Source: Paenibacillus sp. FSL H3-0469 (GTDB taxonomy: Bacteria; Bacillota; Bacilli; Paenibacillales; Paenibacillaceae). Taken from it: a DNA stretch of 64,000 nt. Shown piece by piece: positions 18,115 to 26,329 of the stretch (its first letter is position 1; every line of letters begins with the position of its first letter). The position numbers were made by a program, and so were the translations under genes. The stretch is taken from the NCBI RefSeq assembly GCF_038051945.1, contig NZ_CP150302.1, positions 248,001 to 312,000 on the forward strand. The letters run 5' to 3'. The notes beneath the pieces were generated by a model, which saw nothing but the letters and a program-made list of their open reading frames with translations, searched no databases and was not told the origin of the DNA.

Positions 18115-18140
18115 GCAGCCGAAGACTTCGGCTGCTTCTT
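18115..18140. terminator. Bidirectional terminator
   Basis: GCAGCCGA (18115-18122) pairs with TCGGCTGC (18128-18135) around a 5-nt loop, with TTCTT following. It separates the convergent lipoprotein and DUF1835-like genes. Confidence 0.8.
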
Positions 18141-18141
18141 C

Positions 18142-19191
18142 TCAGGGTGCTATAGTTTTCTTACGCGTGCCGAGTTTAACAGAGAACTGATGCAAGGCTC
18201 TTGGCAGTCCGCAAAACTCTAAAACTCCTTGGTTAACTAAGCTCCAAATTCTATTGGTAATAAATGGACACCCTACGAATTGGTGCGAAGTATCAAATAT
18301 TCTAGCGACTACACTCCCCGCGTTAATAAAGCCATTCTCATCTTGTTCTTGCTCTAGTTCAATGACGGAACTAATGATCATTTCGTCCAGTGCAGATTCC
18401 TCAGCGCCTTTCACAGAACGCTCCTTCCACAAACGGAGCACATGATTCTCACTTGAGAGCATTAGCCATTCTGATTCATACCGTCTTCTTTGACTAGGAT
18501 CAAGAGGAACACCTTCATAATATTTTTTAACGATGATCTGAAAATGTTCTCTATCGATTAAACTACTCCAATAAGGTTTGAATTCTTCTTTGTTATGATT
18601 GCCTATAGTATTAAAGAGCTCTGTCACATTAACAACATTAACCGGCTGTTTCCGGTCTCTTAACAAATGCATTACGAAACGTAAGCCTGTTTGATCATGT
18701 GCGTTATCCGCGCACCAAATGACAATGGTTTTATTTTCGGGAATATTCTTTACAGCCTCTACTATTCTATCAAGCTGATGCTCGGGGTTATAGCTGACGT
18801 TTTCATCGTTTTCCGTCAACCAAACTAACCTATTCTGCTGTCCAGTTTCCGTATCCAAGTTAGTTATGGGTCCAACTGAGAACAATTCATTGAATGCCAA
18901 GACTTGGCAAAGCTCCCGCTTGCCGATTTTACTTAGCGCTACTTTTAATGAACCTGCATCAGAGAGACTGAAAACAAGATAAACATATTGTTGGAGTTCA
19001 TCTATTTGCCGTTTATGGTTGTGAACCGCCTCAATATGATTTTGCACGATAGTAAGGAGTCCTTCTGCTAACTTTCTTTCTTCCATACTGCCGTTCGTTT
19101 GATAATGATCTACTGTTTTTAATAAGTTGTAAAAGAAAAACCGCAGGTCATTTCCATCTAATTGATGTAGACGATCGTAGAGCGTCTCCAT
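18142..19191 (-). CDS. DUF1835/DUF3658 domain-containing protein
   Basis: 349 residues from the ATG at 19191, which has GAGGAGG upstream; a longer frame starts nine codons earlier without an RBS. The middle part (about 80-200) has the DUF1835 pattern: a Ser-rich strand, then F-S-V-G-P-I, and I-V-I-W-C-A-D-N-A-H. The C-terminal part (about 230-340) resembles DUF3658. The fold is expected to be alpha/beta but no activity is established for the family. The gene is clearly richer in A and T than its neighbours, which suggests separate acquisition. It is 30 bp from the propeller-like gene upstream. Confidence 0.8.
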   Translation of the reverse strand: METLYDRLHQLDGNDLRFFFYNLLKTVDHYQTNGSMEERKLAEGLLTIVQNHIEAVHNHKRQIDELQQYVYLVFSLSDAGSLKVALSKIGKRELCQVLAFNELFSVGPITNLDTETGQQNRLVWLTENDENVSYNPEHQLDRIVEAVKNIPENKTIVIWCADNAHDQTGLRFVMHLLRDRKQPVNVVNVTELFNTIGNHNKEEFKPYWSSLIDREHFQIIVKKYYEGVPLDPSQRRRYESEWLMLSSENHVLRLWKERSVKGAEESALDEMIISSVIELEQEQDENGFINAGSVVARIFDTSHQFVGCPFITNRIWSLVNQGVLEFCGLPRALHQFSVKLGTRKKTIAP

Positions 19192-19221
19192 TGATTTCCT
19201 CCTCACAAGGCTACTCAAGCC

Positions 19222-20325
19222 CTACACACAGCGCCACGCTTCAAGTCTTCCCTCACTGATACGCAGGAACAGATCGGCTTGCCTATGATACAAGTCTGGT
19301 TGAACCGGAAATTCATACATCTGCGGCTGCAGATCCGGCAGGTTCCAGCAATATAGGGGCAAACCGGTTCCCCAGGCGAATAGTCTGCCGGAATATGATG
19401 CAGCCAACTGTGCCTGTGGGTGTATAAATACATCTTCCGTATTGGAACTCATGATAAAATTAGGCAGGTCTGTCAGGACAAGCTCTCTGCTCTTTTGGGC
19501 CGCATTGTAGACCAGAATGGCTGGACGAATTCCTTCTTCCTGCCAATCTTCTTCATCTACCATCTCTCTATCGATCTGCCCCCATACCGCCAGCCGTTCG
19601 TTATCCAGCCATACCATTGGCAGATCCCAATCAATCAGCGGGGTCCAGATCGCGTTCAACTGCTCGCCTCCTCCCGTTGCAGGTTTATTCTGAGCCCCAT
19701 TCGAGAGTTTCCATACCCGGGTGATGCCGGTCGGCGACCATGCCCATCCGGTTTCCGCGATGTAAGTATGATCTGGAGAGACATGAAGCTGCCCGTGAAA
19801 ATAGTCCAAATCGTCTTCCTGCACATCAGAGCTTGCTTCGGTAAGGCTTATATCAGCAGCAACTGGCCCGGCTTCAGGCAGAACAACAGTAAGCTCCAGC
19901 CGGTTCCAATCCACACCGTGAATAAGAACCAAGTCCTGTCCGCGTTCAGCAAAAGCAAGCGGATAGGTGGATACGCTGAAATGATAGGTTCCCCGGCTTA
20001 GGTCCAGCAGCGTATGACCGGTTTTCAGAGAGACCACGGTGGCATAACGTCCGAACCGGTTGCTCACAGCGGCTGCTTGTCCGCAGGGGCTAATGACTAG
20101 CTGCACCGGATGCTCCGGATGAAAGTCTGGCAGATGAATATCCGCCACAGCGGTGGTACAGCCGGATATGAGATCAATTTGCCATAGCTGCAGGTGCTCG
20201 TTCAGAGCGATTAACCGGGGCTGTGAGTTCTCCCGGGTTCTTGACGGCTGCGGCAGTTCGCGGATCACAAGCAGCTTGCCGGGATCGGGTTGAAGCGGAG
20301 GATAGGTACAGCGCTGAATCTCCAT
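19222..20325 (-). CDS. Intracellular WD40-like beta-propeller hypothetical protein
   Basis: 367 residues, no signal peptide or membrane helix. The sequence is a run of blade-like units with repeated patterns such as S-P-C-G-Q-A-A-A-V-S, V-S-P-D-H-T-Y-I-A and I-H-P-Q-A-Q-L-A-A-S (each the start of a strand after S/H-P), characteristic of WD40 or similar propellers. AAAGGAGTT precedes the ATG. It is followed on the same strand by the DUF1835-like gene and may be co-transcribed with it. Such proteins are usually scaffolds; partner unknown. Confidence 0.75.
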   Translation of the reverse strand: MEIQRCTYPPLQPDPGKLLVIRELPQPSRTRENSQPRLIALNEHLQLWQIDLISGCTTAVADIHLPDFHPEHPVQLVISPCGQAAAVSNRFGRYATVVSLKTGHTLLDLSRGTYHFSVSTYPLAFAERGQDLVLIHGVDWNRLELTVVLPEAGPVAADISLTEASSDVQEDDLDYFHGQLHVSPDHTYIAETGWAWSPTGITRVWKLSNGAQNKPATGGGEQLNAIWTPLIDWDLPMVWLDNERLAVWGQIDREMVDEEDWQEEGIRPAILVYNAAQKSRELVLTDLPNFIMSSNTEDVFIHPQAQLAASYSGRLFAWGTGLPLYCWNLPDLQPQMYEFPVQPDLYHRQADLFLRISEGRLEAWRCV

Positions 20326-20422
20326 CGTCTAACTCCTTTACATACCAAAATACACTGCCATAGGCATTGCCTGCCCCCCAGGTTAGGCAATTTAAGATGC
20401 CTCGGGCAGCGGTCTCCAAGCC

Positions 20423-20482
20423 TTAGGTTTCTTGTGCCGTAGCTACCGGATTTTCCTCATAACTAATCCAGTCACTCCAGCT
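20423..20482 (-). pseudogene. Remnant of the 3' end of a rhodanese gene
   Basis: Read on the minus strand this 60-bp stretch gives S-W-S-D-W-I-S-Y-E-E-N-P-V-A then T-A-Q-E-T and a stop. The first fourteen residues are identical to the C-terminus of the intact sulfurtransferase at 22645-23586, and 37 bp of DNA differ at only two positions. Nothing upstream of it continues the gene, so it is a truncated copy or the scar of a rearrangement. Confidence 0.85.
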
Positions 20483-20832
20483 GTCGTGAAACGTAATAGT
20501 GCATTATACATAGTATAAAACATTTACTGTATGACACATAGTCTTGTTGTTCATTTTGGAGGAGAGAAAACAGTAAACAATGTTGTTAACGTCATTATAA
20601 GAAATGGCATTGGCACAGATGCCAGTTATATGAACTCTTCACCTATATTATCCCAGCACAAAGAGCCCGCGCAAATGCGGGCACTTTACTTTTACTATTC
20701 TTTAATCTATCGTAGTAACACGTTTCAATTCACGGCAAACCTTTTTGGGACGGACTCCAGTATTAATTTACAAGCATCCTCGCGTGATGGATAATTTCAG
20801 TAATATTCTAGATAGAAAAGGTGAATCTCGAT
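20483..20832. other. AT-rich stretch without a convincing gene
   Basis: About 350 bp between the rhodanese remnant and the methyltransferase-like gene. An 87-codon frame (20531-20794) runs straight through a terminator-like hairpin, lacks a clear RBS at its ATG and matches nothing I recognise, so I do not call it. The last bases hold the RBS AAGGTGA of the next gene. Confidence 0.5.
20664..20690. terminator. Weak terminator-like hairpin
   Basis: GCCCGC (20665-20670) pairs with GCGGGC (20677-20682) around a 6-nt loop, followed by ACTTTACTTTTAC. No gene clearly ends before it. Confidence 0.4.
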
Positions 20833-21747
20833 ATGAATCCATTTAAGAGAAAAGTCAATGTTCCTTACGTCAAATTCCGTAAAGCCAACATCCTCCGAAA
20901 CGACTCTACCCAGCATGACTGGCAGCACTGGGGGGGCTACCGGGATCAGATCCGGCAAGTTCTGGAGCAAACTCTGGAGCATAACCGCTGCGGGCGCGGG
21001 CATATTTTATTACTCGGAGCAGGGAACGGAAACGATGTGCCCATCTCGTACATCGAGTCTATATTTGAACGGATCACGATCGTCGATATTGATGGAAAAG
21101 CGCTTGACCGCTTTCTGGCCAAGTCGGCGCACCCGGAAAAATACGAACTAGCAATCATTGATCTGACCGGAGTAGGAACGGAAGTGTCTTCGCTGGATGA
21201 TTTGAAAGAAAAGGTTGACGATTTACGGCCAAGCGTGGATTTCTCGCCGCTGCACCCTCCTTTTGACGTGGTCATGAATTTATGCTTCACGACGCAGCTC
21301 ATCTCAGCTTTTTTTTACCGGAAGAAAAATAAGGTTGCCCATACGCCAGAATTCAGCGCTCAGCTGGATCGACTGCTTGAACGGATTCATATCAATATCT
21401 TTGAATCTTTGCGGGGCCTTCTGGCATCGGACGGGGTGATTGTCCATTTAACCGATACTCTGCTGCTGCAGCACATGAAAACAACCGGCTATACCAGCCC
21501 GGCTACTTTTAAGACGCTGGAGCTGACGGGAGGTAATCTCCGTGAAAACTTGGACTTGATTTACGAGCATCTGCCGGAGCTGGCTAAACTAGGCTTGTGT
21601 CTTCCGGGGGCATTTGTCCACGTTCATCCGCAAATTATGCGGCTCTATAAAGTTGAATTAAGGTTTTCGCTGCTGTGGGAGTTCGTCCATGACGAATACG
21701 AAGACAGGGATTACATTGTGAGCGCACATGTGCTGACCAAGCTGTAG
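20833..21747 (+). CDS. SAM-dependent methyltransferase-like protein
   Basis: 304 residues from the ATG at 20833, preceded by AAGGTGA; an upstream GTG overlaps that RBS and is not preferred. Residues about 55-90 show a Rossmann methyltransferase motif I (L-L-L-G-A-G-N-G-N-D) followed by strand 2 ending in an acidic residue (I-V-D-I-D). The protein continues with a likely D-V-V-M-N-L motif IV. Substrate and reaction are unknown. It lies in the interval bounded by the two copies of the rhodanese 3' end, with OsmC convergent to it. Confidence 0.75.
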   Translation: MNPFKRKVNVPYVKFRKANILRNDSTQHDWQHWGGYRDQIRQVLEQTLEHNRCGRGHILLLGAGNGNDVPISYIESIFERITIVDIDGKALDRFLAKSAHPEKYELAIIDLTGVGTEVSSLDDLKEKVDDLRPSVDFSPLHPPFDVVMNLCFTTQLISAFFYRKKNKVAHTPEFSAQLDRLLERIHINIFESLRGLLASDGVIVHLTDTLLLQHMKTTGYTSPATFKTLELTGGNLRENLDLIYEHLPELAKLGLCLPGAFVHVHPQIMRLYKVELRFSLLWEFVHDEYEDRDYIVSAHVLTKL

Positions 21748-21843
21748 TGAAAGGTACCGGACCGGTCTTAGGTGGGACTGACGAATGGGGAGTGGGGGCT
21801 GCTAACCCGGAACGTTTGCAAGTTGTTGGCGGAAAGCCCAAAG

Positions 21844-21908
21844 AGGGCCGGGAAAGATCACTTCCTCCTAACCTTTTCCAGCCCCCAAGCCCGCGTCCGA
21901 CGCGGCTT
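21844..21908 (-). terminator. Repeated terminator element, copy 1 (after osmC)
   Basis: Begins 18 bp past the OsmC stop. On the minus strand a hairpin CCGCGTC/GACGCGG (around 21891-21905) is followed by GGGCTGG...CCGGCCC and a T-rich stretch. The layout and sequence match the element after the rhodanese gene (22565-22633), including AGGGCCG and CAGCCCC-A-A-CCCGCGTCCG blocks. Confidence 0.65.
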
Positions 21909-21926
21909 CCCGGTTCTTATCGGCGC

Positions 21927-22373
21927 TTAGCTTTCGATGATAATGCTGTCCAGCTTGAGATTAACCGGATATGCGAGGGTATCTCCAACTGGACATTTGC
22001 TTTCCAGGAATCGTACAAATTCTTCAACCTGTTCTTTGGGCGAATCTGTTTTGATTCGGAATGTATACCGAATGTCAGAATAGCCCGGACGTACCTCCGA
22101 CCTGTTAAAAAAACCATCCAGGTCAAGATCGCCTTCTACATCCACGAAGAAATCCTTGAGGTTCACGCCGAATTTAGGCGCATACACTCTGGCCACGATA
22201 GACTGACATGCTCCCAGCGAGGCCAACAAAGCTTCGACCGGATTCATTCCGGTATCGGTTCCGCCCAAGCTTTTGGGCTCGTCGATAATAAACTCAAAGC
22301 TTCGGGATGTTACTTTCACTTGGACTCCGTCTTGCAAATGCGCAGATGCTTTAAAGGTTTGGAGAGCGGCCAT
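21927..22373 (-). CDS. OsmC family peroxiredoxin-like protein
   Basis: 148 residues, the usual OsmC length. It has the two conserved cysteines: one in S-L-G-A-C-Q-S (about residue 57) and one in S-K-C-P-V-G (about residue 126), which in active members form the thiol pair that reduces organic hydroperoxides. The T-G-M-N-P-V-E motif precedes the first Cys. AAGGAGA precedes the ATG. YhfA-like relatives exist whose substrate is unclear, so hydroperoxide reduction is likely but not certain. It ends near a repeated terminator element. Confidence 0.9.
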   Translation of the reverse strand: MAALQTFKASAHLQDGVQVKVTSRSFEFIIDEPKSLGGTDTGMNPVEALLASLGACQSIVARVYAPKFGVNLKDFFVDVEGDLDLDGFFNRSEVRPGYSDIRYTFRIKTDSPKEQVEEFVRFLESKCPVGDTLAYPVNLKLDSIIIES

Positions 22374-22564
22374 TTTTTAAGTCTCCTTTTGAAGTTTAGT
22401 TTATAATGAATTAAATCATACTAATCCGCTGTGATTATTTTAGATTAGACACGGCTCATTGTCAATCTTCAAATTACTAACTTGTATATCTCGGGAACCG
22501 CGCGGGGACTTGTGATTTATTACTTTCTTAGGGATCTTGTTTGCAGGCTGTTGAGCGAAAATGC

Positions 22565-22633
22565 CAAAAAAGGGCCGTGAGCAGCCTGCCTCCCGGCAAC
22601 CTGACACAGCCCCAAAACCCGCGTCCGGCGCGG
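22565..22633 (-). terminator. Repeated terminator element, copy 2 (after rhodanese)
   Basis: Twelve bp past the rhodanese stop. On the minus strand: hairpin CCGCGCC/GGACGCGG, then a second stem GGGGCTGTG...CACGGCCC followed by T6 (plus-strand A6 at 22565-22570). The T run supports Rho-independent termination. Same arrangement as 21844-21908. Confidence 0.75.
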
Positions 22634-22644
22634 TCTATCAGCTT

Positions 22645-23586
22645 TTACTCGTCTCCCGCCGCCACCGGATTCTCCTCATAACTAATCCAGTCACTCCAAC
22701 TCCCCGCATACAGCCGCACATTCTTAAATCCAGCCTTCTCAAGGGCCAGGATGTTCGGGCAGGCGGTTACGCCGGAGCCGCAGTAGACGATGATCTCGCG
22801 GTCTTTATCCAGTCCGGCAAAATGCTCCGCAAGTTCATCGGCGCTCTTGAAGCTGCCGTCTGCATTCTGCGTATCTTTCCAGAAAAAGTTGAGCGCGCCA
22901 GGGATATGCCCCGCCTTCTTGTCCAAGGTCTCGTTAAGACCGCGATAGCGGTCATTCGCGCGGGAGTCGATCAGAACCGGTAGAGCGCCAGGTGAGGATG
23001 ATACACCAGTGCCATCATTTGTCTGGACCTCAGTTGGTGCATCCGTGCCGTCAATAGCGCCAGCACTTGTGCCGGCACGTACCGTTTGCTCCGAAACCTC
23101 CCGCACCTCATCAACCCCCGCCAGCATCTGCGGCTGGACATTTGCTACGAACGAGCTGGGCACGCGAACCGGCTGATGATCCGTCACCGGATAATTGCCC
23201 TCTTTCCACTGGCTGAAGCCGCCCTCCAGAATGAAGACCTGCTCATGCCCGAGGTAGCGCAGCAGCCACCACAGACGGGCGGCATTCATGCCGTTCTCAT
23301 CATCGTAGGCCACAATACGCGAGTGGTTGCCGATTCCGAGCTTGGATAGCCGGGATGCCAGCACTTGCGTGTCGGGAAGAGGGTGTCGTCCGCCATGCCC
23401 GCCTACAGGAGCAGACAGGTCGAGTTCCAAATCGAGATAGACCGCGCCTGGAATATGCTCTTTATTATAACGTTCTTTGCCCTCCTGAGGCTTGCCCAAG
23501 GTGAACCGGCAGTCTACGATGGTCTGTTCCGGTTCATAGAGTCTGGAGAGCAGCCAGCGTTTGGTTACGGTTGAATCCACATGCAT
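22645..23586 (-). CDS. Thiosulfate/3-mercaptopyruvate sulfurtransferase (tandem rhodanese)
   Basis: 313 residues from the ATG at 23586 (AAAGGATGGG upstream); the longer open frame has no RBS. Two rhodanese domains: N-terminal (about 8-140), inactive, with D-D-E-N-G-M in place of the Cys loop, and C-terminal (about 195-305) with the active-site loop C-G-S-G-V-T-A. The enzyme moves sulfane sulfur from thiosulfate or mercaptopyruvate to a thiol acceptor. A low-complexity Ala/Thr/Gly linker of about 40 residues separates the domains and is longer than usual. A truncated copy of its 3' end lies 2.2 kb away at 20423-20482. Confidence 0.92.
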   Translation of the reverse strand: MHVDSTVTKRWLLSRLYEPEQTIVDCRFTLGKPQEGKERYNKEHIPGAVYLDLELDLSAPVGGHGGRHPLPDTQVLASRLSKLGIGNHSRIVAYDDENGMNAARLWWLLRYLGHEQVFILEGGFSQWKEGNYPVTDHQPVRVPSSFVANVQPQMLAGVDEVREVSEQTVRAGTSAGAIDGTDAPTEVQTNDGTGVSSSPGALPVLIDSRANDRYRGLNETLDKKAGHIPGALNFFWKDTQNADGSFKSADELAEHFAGLDKDREIIVYCGSGVTACPNILALEKAGFKNVRLYAGSWSDWISYEENPVAAGDE

Positions 23587-23743
23587 CCCATCCTTTACAA
23601 GGTTCAAGTATGATATGGAGTTATTATAGCTGATTATTGCATCTCCGCATAACCGCTCCGCCAGTCTAAGCATTTGACACGGTCCTGATCTGATTCTACA
23701 ATGGCTGGATACATAACCTATTCGTCGAAAGGGGCATAAGCCT

Positions 23744-24691
23744 ATGGAGGCCATCGTGAGTCAGGTCTGGCCTGAATGGAAGGGGACCTTGCGCAAACGG
23801 AGCGGGGGCTGGAATAACACCACTTATTTCGTGGAGGGCGGGGAGCGCCGCGCGGTACTGCGGATCTACGACACACATAAGGACAGGAACAAAATAGAAT
23901 TCGAGCATACGGTCCTCCTGAAGCTGGCCGGTGCAGGTCTGCCGTTCAGTACACCTCTTCCGATCCGTACTGCAAGTGGAGAGACCTTGGTTCAGCTCGA
24001 AGACAGCGGGAAATTCGCCTGCTTGTTTGCTTATATTGAAGGCGAATCCCCGTCCGGACAAGCTTCGGATTATTATGAGTCTTTTGGAGAAGCGGCAGGC
24101 AACTTGTCCGTTGCACTAGCTGAGATAGATACGGGCATCCCGGCCGTATACCGTCCATACTATGAGCTGCGGACCTCCTATCCGCTGTGCACCCGTGAAG
24201 CGCTGCATGGTCTGTTGACAGACCCGCCTGAGTCTCTGAAGGAGCTGATCCCGGAGTTGACCCTATTAGTGGAGGCCTACGACAATGTGGCTGACTCGCT
24301 GGAACAGCTTCAGAGCCTGCCGCATCAGCTGGTGCACGGAGATCTGAATGCTTCCAACCTGCTGGTGGATGGAGCGGATACTACCCGGGTGAAGGCGCTG
24401 CTGGATTTTGAATTTTGCACCAGGGATGTACGGGTTATGGATGCTGCTGTAATTCTGTCGGCCTTGCTCAGTTATGAGGAATCGGAGAGGATCATTCGTG
24501 ATTTCTGGAGGGGTTATAATCGCATGGTCACGTTGACTCCCGAAGAACTGGCGGCTATTCCGGTGCTTATGCTCCTGCGTAAGATAGATGTGTTCCTGCA
24601 TTTTGTCACCCGTTACTGGGAAGGGACCGATGAGGTAAATGTCCTGCAGCAGCAGGTGAGGGAGCTGGCGGCAGAGGTAGCTGCGATGTAG
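23744..24691 (+). CDS. Phosphotransferase of the APH / homoserine kinase-like family
   Basis: 315 residues, soluble. The N-lobe has a G-G-W-N-N-T-T-Y nucleotide loop and R-A-V-L-R-I-Y with the lysine position replaced by Arg. The C-lobe has the catalytic motif H-G-D-L-N-A-S-N (near residue 205) and the Mg-binding D-F-E-F about 25 residues later. These place it with aminoglycoside phosphotransferase-fold small-molecule kinases. Substrate unknown; antibiotic resistance should not be assumed. AAGGGGC precedes the ATG. It is divergent from the rhodanese gene and convergent with another APH-fold gene. Confidence 0.88.
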   Translation: MEAIVSQVWPEWKGTLRKRSGGWNNTTYFVEGGERRAVLRIYDTHKDRNKIEFEHTVLLKLAGAGLPFSTPLPIRTASGETLVQLEDSGKFACLFAYIEGESPSGQASDYYESFGEAAGNLSVALAEIDTGIPAVYRPYYELRTSYPLCTREALHGLLTDPPESLKELIPELTLLVEAYDNVADSLEQLQSLPHQLVHGDLNASNLLVDGADTTRVKALLDFEFCTRDVRVMDAAVILSALLSYEESERIIRDFWRGYNRMVTLTPEELAAIPVLMLLRKIDVFLHFVTRYWEGTDEVNVLQQQVRELAAEVAAM

Positions 24692-24704
24692 GCGGGAAGC
24701 TTCC

Positions 24705-25640
24705 TTACAGGAAAAGCTGCTGATTATGTATTCTATTCATAAGCTCTCTGCCTGATCGGACGACCTCAGGTTGATGATGGTGAGTACCCCAGCAGATATC
24801 GCCGAGGGCCATTTTGATGCAGCATATTTGTATTTCAGCAGTTTGGTTCTTAAGCACTTCAGGTCCATATCCTGCAAAATAGGCATCTCTGGCAGACGGA
24901 TGATCTATGAAATATCTGGCGAACAGAATGGAGAAGTTGTCCACGGCCAGCCCCCATAACATATTCTCGAAGTCGATCATTCCCGTCAAAATCCCCTGGT
25001 CATTCACCAGCCAGTTGCCTGGCGTAGAGTCCCAGCTTATAGGCACAGGTGCGCTATGCCGTAGGATATGAACATTCTGAAGTGCCCAGTCGGTTAAACT
25101 TAATTCATCGGCTTGCACCAGCCCCTCATTAACACACTGAGAAGTTAAATCCTGAATGGTATCGGCAACATACTGCACCGGGTCAGCGTTGTGACTTAGC
25201 TCTATCGGGTTTCCGTATTGATCGGGGCGGCCAAACCATTGGCCTGCCTGTGAAAGGTGCAGAATCTTTGTTAATTCACCAGCCTTATAAAAAGCAGCAT
25301 CAGCAGCACTCGGGCTTAGTGCTGTCTCTCTCATAATGGACCCGTCGATTGCAGTAATTAGTATGGCCTGCCACCCCTCACCCTCGTAAGCAGCGACTAA
25401 CTCAGGCACATATGGCTTCAAGTAACAAACCCAATGACGGTATGCATAGACTTCCGGGTGCCATCTCTGTTTGCGGCTGTATGTTTTTAAGTAATAATAG
25501 TTAGAGTCCTGATCGGAGTACAGCTTCCAAACCCCGGTTCTCGCACTATTCTGCCTGTAATTCTCCAAGACCTGAAAGGGGCCAATGTCGGACTGAACCC
25601 GCCCGTACAACGCTGATGGATGGATATCCAATGGATTCAT
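24705..25640 (-). CDS. APH-fold phosphotransferase with an altered catalytic loop
   Basis: 311 residues. The overall plan matches the APH fold: N-lobe strand pair with Y-Y-Y-L-K-T (Lys), a central A-I-L-I-T-A-I-D-G hinge and a C-terminal I-D-F-E-N Mg-binding motif. The catalytic H-G-D motif is replaced by S-W-D-S-T-P-G-N-W, keeping only the Asp and the downstream Asn. It may still be active or be a pseudo-kinase. AAGGAGGA precedes the ATG. Its 3' end is 13 bp from that of the convergent phosphotransferase gene. Substrate unknown. Confidence 0.8.
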   Translation of the reverse strand: MNPLDIHPSALYGRVQSDIGPFQVLENYRQNSARTGVWKLYSDQDSNYYYLKTYSRKQRWHPEVYAYRHWVCYLKPYVPELVAAYEGEGWQAILITAIDGSIMRETALSPSAADAAFYKAGELTKILHLSQAGQWFGRPDQYGNPIELSHNADPVQYVADTIQDLTSQCVNEGLVQADELSLTDWALQNVHILRHSAPVPISWDSTPGNWLVNDQGILTGMIDFENMLWGLAVDNFSILFARYFIDHPSARDAYFAGYGPEVLKNQTAEIQICCIKMALGDICWGTHHHQPEVVRSGRELMNRIHNQQLFL

Positions 25641-25715
25641 GTTCTGCTGGTCCTCCTTGTGTCATGCTAGGTTTCACAGGATATACTACCGTCCAGGTGA
25701 TGTGGTCTGAAGATC

Positions 25716-26186
25716 CTATTGAATTTGATTAGCTAAGTCTATAAAGGCGGAAACCTCTAATTTATCAGTGTGGATTGGATCTAGATTTCCGTTGATATAA
25801 TATACAAATCGCGCCAAAAAGCCGTTCTCCTCTTCCCACCAGATGGATTGAGTAGTTTCGTCTTCGTCATAGTATGCTTCTTTTCCATTATCAAGTTCTA
25901 AGCGTTGCTTGCCTTGAATAGAAATTTTCTCCGGTGCACTCATATCCTTACTTAGGATGTATCTTATTTCTTGCAGGGTCTGCTTGTTTTTATAATGAAA
26001 AACATACTGTTGAAGCACATTAGGGTTATCCACTGCGATTTCAGTACGAACGTCATCGATCTCAAACGGAAAAAGATGTGGTTCTTTGAAGCTGTAATTC
26101 ATGTTTATGTTTCGTTCTCCGGTTGGGTTGTTACATCCGCTTATCAGAAAAATAGATACCAGAACGGAAAAGCAAATACTCCGCAT
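25716..26186 (-). CDS. Small lipoprotein of unknown function
   Basis: 156 residues. Signal peptide with lipobox L-I-S-G-C (Cys18), so it is probably anchored to the outer face of the membrane. The mature part is a compact alpha/beta domain with many acidic and aromatic residues (for example S-I-W-W-E-E-E-N-G). RBS GGGGGGTGAG before the ATG. I recognise no family. The gene is AT-rich relative to most of the window. It lies 75 bp from the atypical phosphotransferase gene and may be co-transcribed with it. Confidence 0.7.
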   Translation of the reverse strand: MRSICFSVLVSIFLISGCNNPTGERNINMNYSFKEPHLFPFEIDDVRTEIAVDNPNVLQQYVFHYKNKQTLQEIRYILSKDMSAPEKISIQGKQRLELDNGKEAYYDEDETTQSIWWEEENGFLARFVYYINGNLDPIHTDKLEVSAFIDLANQIQ

Positions 26187-26264
26187 GATCTCACCCCCCT
26201 ATAACTTTAACGAAAAAGAAATCAATTAGTTGTGTGAAAAGTACGTTAATCAAGACAATTAAAT

Positions 26265-26315
26265 GACAAACAGGGCACACTCCGGCTGGGCGATTACCAG
26301 AGGGTGCCCTGTTCA
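26265..26315 (-). terminator. Terminator of the crystallin-like gene
   Basis: AACAGGGCAC (26269-26278) pairs with GTGCCCTGTT (26304-26313); on the minus strand the stem is followed by a T-rich stretch (TTTGTCATTT). It separates this gene from the lipoprotein gene. Confidence 0.7.
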
Positions 26316-26329
26316 GCGTGCGTGTTCTG

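Noticed and set aside
20531..20794. 87-codon plus-strand frame
   Set aside because: Passes through a terminator-like hairpin, weak start and no recognised domain.
21747..22406. 219-codon plus-strand frame
   Set aside because: Opposite strand of the osmC gene, and low-complexity Pro/Arg at the start.
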